A DNA stretch of 64,000 nucleotides from contig NZ_MTSZ01000006.1 in NCBI RefSeq assembly GCF_002118315.1, positions 1 to 64,000 of the forward strand. Reading direction: 5' to 3'. The notes below the pieces were generated by a model, which was not told the DNA's origin, did not search any database, and saw nothing but the letters and a program-made list of their open reading frames with translations. The DNA is from Kiloniella majae. GTDB lineage: Bacteria > Pseudomonadota > Alphaproteobacteria > Kiloniellales > Kiloniellaceae. Of this stretch, positions 59,398-64,000 are shown piece by piece; positions within the stretch are counted from its first letter, which is position 1; the number at the start of each line of letters is the position of its first letter. The translations under genes were made by a program, and so were the position numbers.

Positions 59398-62127
59398 ATG
59401 GCCTACAAGATCAAGATATTGATCCGAGGACTTTTTGTTCTGTTGAGCCTTGGATTTGGAAATTTCGAAGCCAAGGCTAGCAACAGTGTAAGTCCACTAC
59501 TGGATTGGGACGAAAGACCTGATGATGAAATTTATGTCTTTGGGCTTGAGTTAGATGGTTATATTCTGTCGGAAGGTTTCATTATTTTCTTTGATGGAAA
59601 AGAAGCTTTTCTGCCATTGGCTTCATTGGCTGATGCGCTGGAGTTTCCTATTGAGGTAAATCCTGATGAAGGTACTGCTCAAGGATGGTTTTTGAATGAT
59701 GATCGGACTTTTGATTTAAATTTAAAAACCGGGACAGTGAATTTGAAAGATAGACCTCTTTTAATCAAAGAGGGGCAAGTAGAGCGACATCCTGATGATT
59801 TGTATGTCTCTTTTTCAGAACTGGAAAAATGGTTCCCTTTTGTTTTAGAACTTCGCTTTGATGATCTACAAATTGGTGTTCGTGCATTGGAACCTTTTCC
59901 TCTTCAGGAAAGGATCGCAAAAGAAGCGCGTCGTTCACAAATCAAGCGTCGCGTGAAGGGCGATGATTTAGAGCTTATCGTTCCAAAAAATGATTGGTTT
60001 GAATTGCCATTTCTGGATATCAGTATTGATGCGTCAGGGCGGAATACCGAGAACTCTCTTGAAGGCCAGGTAAGGCAGACAACAACAGTTGTTGGTATTG
60101 TTGGTGGACTGGATAGCGAAGCAACCTTGGTTGCTAATAGCGCAGAAGAATTCCCAAATATCCGATTGCATATGGGGCGACGATCTCTTGATGGAGGCCT
60201 GTTGGGCCCATTAGATGCCAGAGAATTTTCTCTGGGGGATGTGACGACACCAGATTTGGCCCTGATTGCGGATAATACAGTTGGCCGTGGATTTTCAGTT
60301 TCCTCTTTTGATTTGAATAGATTAGAGCAAACCAATAGGGTGACCTTGCGGGGGGAACTTGCCGTTGGTTGGGAAGTTGAAATCTATCGTAATGGGGAGC
60401 TTATCGATTTTCAAACAGACACTGAAGTTGGTGATGGGCGTTACGAGTTTACGAATGTTGCGACGGTCTCTGGTCTCAACGAATTCCGGTTGGTTTTTTA
60501 TGGCCCGCAAGGGCAAAGGCGTGAAAAATTTGAGCGTTATTTTGTAACAGCTGAGTTAGCTGAACCTCAAAAAGGATCTTTTAGGATCGCCGCTAACCAG
60601 GCAAATCGAGATCTTATTTCCTTTCAAAAGAAAATAAATCCGCGTGAAGATGATGGAGAAAACCGAATTATTGCTCAGGCCGAATATGGAATAACAGAAG
60701 TTTTATCTATTAATGGTGGCGTTGCATCCCTTTCATATGAAGGTAAAAGACGGAATTACGCGAAGGTTGGGGCACAAACAACTCTCTTTGGTGTTTTGGG
60801 GAATATGGATGTTGCTGTTGATGATGTCGGCGGGACAGCAATTGGCGCGCGGGCACAAACTCAACTTGGGTCATGGTCATTTACGGGTGAACAAAATTGG
60901 TTTCAAAACTTTCATTCGGAACAATCAGATAATAATTCTGTCGACGGGCATTTGCGCAGCAAGACGGTGGCGCGTGTTAATGGCCATATTCCTGATTATG
61001 GTTTGGGCAATCAACCTTTAACTGCTTCTGTAACCCATGAAATTTCTGAAGATAAAGAATGGGAAACCCAGATTTTTGGACGAATTTCCTCTGTAGTAAG
61101 GCCTTTTAATCTCGCTTTGTCTTCTACAGCGCGTATCAGGAGTGATCAAGAGAGCGATAGTGATGCCAGAATGTTGGTAAGTACTTTGATGGGGGATTTC
61201 AGGCTGCGCGGGGAGGTTGGTTATAAAATTACGCCTATAGCTGAGCTGGATAAAGTATCTCTAAGTGCTGATTGGCGTATAAATGAAGACTTGGGGGCGC
61301 GTTTTGGTCTCTCTCATTCCGGAGGAGATCAGTCCTTAAACGTGGCTTCTGCAGGTTTAAATCATCGGTTTGATAATTTTGCATTGGGGGTCAATTTAGA
61401 GGCGGATAGTGACGGTAATTATAATGCGCGGATGGGGCTGTCATTTAGCTTGGGGCATGATCCTGGCACGGGGAGAATTGCAATGAAAAACCAGGCTTTT
61501 GCTCGCCGTAGTGCTGTAAGTGCACAGGTTTTTCTCGATAAAGATAACGATGGAATTTATGGACCTGATGATAGCTTGATCGAAAATGCCGGTTTTAGCG
61601 GCGTAGCATTATCACGAGATATCAAGACATCTGCAGATGGTACGGCGTTTATTGTCGGCTTGGAGCCCTATCGGGAAGTTGAAATCGGCCTTAATGATGG
61701 CACATTGGTTGATCCGTTCTGGGTATCATCCGGTAAACCTAAGAAGTTGATTCTAAGGCCTGGGACAACGACGACATTGCAATTTCCCGTTATAGAAACT
61801 GGTGAGGTCGATGGTCTTGTAATTCTTAAAGATAGTACTCTAACGGCAGAGGGTGAGCTTGAAATTACAGAAAAAAGTAGTGCAGGATTAAGGGTAACCC
61901 TTGTTGATGGTAAGGGGCAAAAAATATCCGAAACAATGAGTGCTTACGATGGTTATTTTTTCTTCGATCGTATTCCTTATGGCGAATATGAAGTAATACT
62001 AGATCAGTCTCAATTAGAAGAGCTAGGTTATAGAAATGAAGTTGGATCAAAGAAGTTTTCTGTTGATCGTAATGAGCCATTTATATCAGCTCAAGATTTA
62101 ATTATCCAAACCGGTGATGAGATATAA
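59398..62127 (+). CDS. Divergent usher-like outer-membrane protein
   Basis: A 909-aa exported protein (signal IRGLFVLLSLGFGNFEAKA). Order: N-terminal domain (about 30-180, with GYILSEGFIIFFDGKEAFLP), a linker, a domain rich in alternating hydrophobic strands from about 200 to 720 that looks like a large beta-barrel, with an inserted plug-like segment (GWEVEIYRNGELIDFQTDTE, then GLNEFRLVFYGPQGQRRE), and a C-terminal part with a calcium-type loop DKDNDGIYGPDD and an SdrD/carboxypeptidase-regulatory-like repeat (YDGYFFFDRIPYGEYEV). Classical usher signatures are weak, so this is a distant relative. It would be the secretion pore and assembly platform. Ends 13 bases from convergent mazG. Confidence 0.75.
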   Translation: MAYKIKILIRGLFVLLSLGFGNFEAKASNSVSPLLDWDERPDDEIYVFGLELDGYILSEGFIIFFDGKEAFLPLASLADALEFPIEVNPDEGTAQGWFLNDDRTFDLNLKTGTVNLKDRPLLIKEGQVERHPDDLYVSFSELEKWFPFVLELRFDDLQIGVRALEPFPLQERIAKEARRSQIKRRVKGDDLELIVPKNDWFELPFLDISIDASGRNTENSLEGQVRQTTTVVGIVGGLDSEATLVANSAEEFPNIRLHMGRRSLDGGLLGPLDAREFSLGDVTTPDLALIADNTVGRGFSVSSFDLNRLEQTNRVTLRGELAVGWEVEIYRNGELIDFQTDTEVGDGRYEFTNVATVSGLNEFRLVFYGPQGQRREKFERYFVTAELAEPQKGSFRIAANQANRDLISFQKKINPREDDGENRIIAQAEYGITEVLSINGGVASLSYEGKRRNYAKVGAQTTLFGVLGNMDVAVDDVGGTAIGARAQTQLGSWSFTGEQNWFQNFHSEQSDNNSVDGHLRSKTVARVNGHIPDYGLGNQPLTASVTHEISEDKEWETQIFGRISSVVRPFNLALSSTARIRSDQESDSDARMLVSTLMGDFRLRGEVGYKITPIAELDKVSLSADWRINEDLGARFGLSHSGGDQSLNVASAGLNHRFDNFALGVNLEADSDGNYNARMGLSFSLGHDPGTGRIAMKNQAFARRSAVSAQVFLDKDNDGIYGPDDSLIENAGFSGVALSRDIKTSADGTAFIVGLEPYREVEIGLNDGTLVDPFWVSSGKPKKLILRPGTTTTLQFPVIETGEVDGLVILKDSTLTAEGELEITEKSSAGLRVTLVDGKGQKISETMSAYDGYFFFDRIPYGEYEVILDQSQLEELGYRNEVGSKKFSVDRNEPFISAQDLIIQTGDEI

Positions 62128-62140
62128 AGGTTACAAAACA

Positions 62141-62989
62141 TTATTCATTTTTCTTACTTGATATCCAGATACTTTCCATATATTCCAATGACATGTCTTG
62201 GATATTTAATCCATTATCTCGGATTGTTTTTTCGACAGTGCGAAAGCGTTTTTCAAACTTTTGGTTCGTACGTCGCAGTGCTTGTTCAGGATCTATATCC
62301 AAGTGTCTCGCCAAGTTTACAACTGAAAATAATACATCACCAAGTTCATCTTCAGCCCGGTCGTGTTGAACCCGGTCATTTTGATCTGGCATATTGATTT
62401 GTTGCTCGAGTTGTAAAACATCTTTCAGTTCATCAATTTCTTCGTGAATTTTATCGATAACAGGGGAGAGGTCAGGCCAATCAAAACCAACTTTGGCAGC
62501 TCTTTTTTGAAGTTTTACAGCTCGTGTGGCTGCGGGTAGCCCGACTGTTATTCCGTCGAGTACGCTGTTTTCTTCCTTTCCCTGTCTTTTTTCTCGCTCT
62601 TTTGCTTTGAGCTCTTCCCACGCGAGTTTTTGTTCTTCGACATTATCGTGAGAGACATCTCCGTATACGTGTGGATGCCTGTTTATCATCTTTTCTGTAA
62701 TTGCTTGAGCTACATCTTCAAAATCAAATAAATTTTCATCTTTTGCTATTTGGGCATGATAAACGACCTGTAATAAAAGATCGCCTAGCTCATCTTTGAG
62801 CGACACTGGGTCGTTCTTTTCGATCGCGTCAGCAACTTCATAGGCTTCTTCTATGGTATATGGTGCAATTGTACGGAAGTTCTGTTCTATATCCCAAGGA
62901 CAGCCGCCATCCGGATCTCTGAGATCTTTCATGAGGTCAATAAGGCGGGAAATACCATTTTTTGTTTCATCTGGAATTTGTTTAGGCAT
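62141..62989 (-). CDS. mazG: Nucleoside triphosphate pyrophosphohydrolase MazG
   Basis: Full-length, two-domain MazG (282 aa) that hydrolyses nucleoside triphosphates, including damaged ones, and can lower ppGpp in E. coli. First domain: GGCPWDIEQNFRTIAPYTIEEAYEVADAI (in part) and ELGDLLLQVVYHA; second domain: VGFDWPDLSPVIDKIHEEIDELKD and EDELGDVLFSVVNLARHL, each with the Glu/Asp metal-binding pattern. The linker is Lys/Glu-rich. Upstream gap of 308 bases is shared with a chemotaxis receptor. Confidence 0.96.
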   Translation of the reverse strand: MPKQIPDETKNGISRLIDLMKDLRDPDGGCPWDIEQNFRTIAPYTIEEAYEVADAIEKNDPVSLKDELGDLLLQVVYHAQIAKDENLFDFEDVAQAITEKMINRHPHVYGDVSHDNVEEQKLAWEELKAKEREKRQGKEENSVLDGITVGLPAATRAVKLQKRAAKVGFDWPDLSPVIDKIHEEIDELKDVLQLEQQINMPDQNDRVQHDRAEDELGDVLFSVVNLARHLDIDPEQALRRTNQKFEKRFRTVEKTIRDNGLNIQDMSLEYMESIWISSKKNE

Positions 62990-63297
62990 GAAGCACCATA
63001 ATAATTTGGGAACGGCATTCTCAATCTAAAACTCAAATATACATAGAGCAAAAAATAATGTGATTAATTTTCCAATTTTTGATTTTTCTATATTTCATGT
63101 TCTGAGAACGAAGATAATCAAACTATATGCGGCAGAACGTTAGTAATATCTATTGGGATGATTTACCGCTTTTTAATATCCAGAAGTTACTCTTCCTCTT
63201 CAGTAATTCAGCAATAATCAAATTTATCTTGCTGTGTCACGATTAGTTCTTAGGGCGTTATCGTGTCTGGCTGTTTGGGGAAGATGGAACTACCGAT
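62990..63297. other. Divergent intergenic region mazG / chemoreceptor
   Basis: 308 bases, AT-rich, with no open frame, terminator or recognised operator that I could support. It must carry promoters for mazG on the minus strand and the receptor gene on the plus strand. Confidence 0.5.
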
Positions 63298-64000
63298 ATG
63301 CTAAATAAATTATCATTAAGCGCAAAACTGACACTCTACAGCGCATTAATTGTTGTTGTCTGTTTGGTCGTCAGTATCTTTCTGATGGCGCGGACAACGG
63401 AAAATACTGTTCGCAACTTAACACTCGATCAAGCCAGAGCTATCGGTGAAGCCGAAGCCAAAGAAGTGCAGCGTCAACTTGATATCGGTATGACTGTAGC
63501 GCACTCTTTGACTCAAACCTTTATAGGTTTAAGGGAGAAAGGGATAACAGATCGCTCTGCCTACGATGAAGTTTTAAGGCAAACCTTATCGACTAACCCT
63601 GTTCTAGCGGGGGCTTGGGCCGGGTATGAGAAAAATGCCCTGGACGGTAAAGATAGTGATTACGTTAACGATGATAACCCAAGCGGTCGATATCTGACTT
63701 ATTACTATAATTTTGGTAAAGGTGTTTTGCCGTCAGTTATTACGGCCTATGACGAAGATCAAACAACGCCGGATACTGACTGGTATTATCTTCCCAAAAG
63801 GACTAAGCAACCAGTTATTGTTGATCCTATCGGGTATGATATTGAGGGTAATATTGTAACTCTGACGTCCTTTGTTTATCCCATATTGGATAATAATAAC
63901 AACTTCCTCGGAGTTGTTGGGGTGGATATGAACCTGAATGATATGGCAGCTTCTTTTAATAAGCTGACCCCTTTTGAAACCGGGACCGTAAATCTGATTT
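63298..64000 (+). CDS. Methyl-accepting chemotaxis receptor, N-terminal part (cut by window end)
   Basis: An open frame from ATG 63298 to the window edge (234 codons, no stop). After a short cytoplasmic start comes a membrane helix (about residues 13-30, SALIVVVCLVVSIFLMA), then a periplasmic dCache_1 sensor domain: WAGYEKNALDGKDSDYVNDD (in part), YYYNFGKGVLPSVITAYDED (in part), DWYYLPKRTKQPVIVDPI and the second subdomain LTSFVYPILDNNNNFLGVVGVDM. This layout, ending in the conserved GVVGVDM, is the ligand-binding half of chemoreceptors that sense amino acids or organic acids. HAMP and signalling domains should follow outside the window; a diguanylate cyclase or kinase with the same sensor is the alternative. 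Confidence 0.8.
   Translation, partial: MLNKLSLSAKLTLYSALIVVVCLVVSIFLMARTTENTVRNLTLDQARAIGEAEAKEVQRQLDIGMTVAHSLTQTFIGLREKGITDRSAYDEVLRQTLSTNPVLAGAWAGYEKNALDGKDSDYVNDDNPSGRYLTYYYNFGKGVLPSVITAYDEDQTTPDTDWYYLPKRTKQPVIVDPIGYDIEGNIVTLTSFVYPILDNNNNFLGVVGVDMNLNDMAASFNKLTPFETGTVNLI

Overview
The window is a gene-dense chromosomal segment of an alphaproteobacterium with moderate-to-low GC. Evidence for the class is the block dusB-ntrB-ntrC-ntrY-ntrX-trkA-HAD-hfq-hflX, a pyruvate dehydrogenase operon whose E1-beta carries its own lipoyl domain, a fused ispDF gene, a GTTC-N7-GTTC LexA operator in front of lexA, and a CIRCE element in front of groESL. Base composition and gene content suit a marine Rhodospirillales/Kiloniellales-type bacterium, but the genus cannot be fixed from the sequence alone. 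No rRNA, tRNA, insertion sequence, prophage or CRISPR array was seen.

Layout. 1-8.1 kb: citrate synthase and glutamyl-tRNA synthetase (minus), ComEC (plus), then lexA, moeA and moaC (minus). 8.1-10.6 kb: tryptophan genes trpC, trpD, trpG (minus). 10.8-13.5 kb: a copper-efflux unit copA-cueR. 13.6-16.7 kb: a divergent polysaccharide deacetylase and a small accessory unit in which a TetR repressor faces a secreted monooxygenase-fold protein and a glutathione transferase. 16.7-20.2 kb: trpE with ppiD (minus). 20.4-25.7 kb: tpiA, secG, pyrG, kdsA, eno (plus), closed by a strong terminator. 25.8-27.8 kb: a probable Zur-controlled unit of a COG0523 metallochaperone and a periplasmic DUF4198 protein (minus). 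27.9-35.3 kb: ftsB, pdhA-pdhB-pdhC-lpd, lipA and a Coq10-like gene (plus). 35.3-38.3 kb: CPBP protease, pncC, pgpA, ispDF (minus). 38.4-52.7 kb: a CcsA-like membrane protein, the dusB-ntr-trkA-hfq-hflX block and groESL (plus). 52.8-57.4 kb: small metabolic genes (MazG-like, adenine deaminase, inositol-phosphatase family, NIPSNAP, monooxygenase-fold protein, AEC transporter, PAS_5 protein). 57.4-62.1 kb: the most unusual part, a DUF4402 pilin-like protein, a PapD-like chaperone and a divergent usher-like outer-membrane protein behind a 547-base gene-free region. 62.1-64 kb: mazG (minus) and the 5' end of a chemotaxis receptor cut by the window edge.

Functional links. The pdh operon and lipA together make and lipoylate a complex with lipoyl domains on both E1-beta and E2. 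Two nitrogen-type two-component pairs (NtrBC, NtrYX) sit side by side; this NtrX lacks the sigma-54 contact motif. The DUF4402-chaperone-usher cluster looks like a minimal surface-fibre system with one major subunit, a strong hairpin after the subunit gene that would set subunit excess, and a perfect 13-base-pair inverted repeat upstream. Several regulatory sites are readable directly: LexA box, CIRCE, Zur-like box, CueR-type promoter, TetR palindromes and a pair of unassigned TTTACC palindromes between gltX and comEC.
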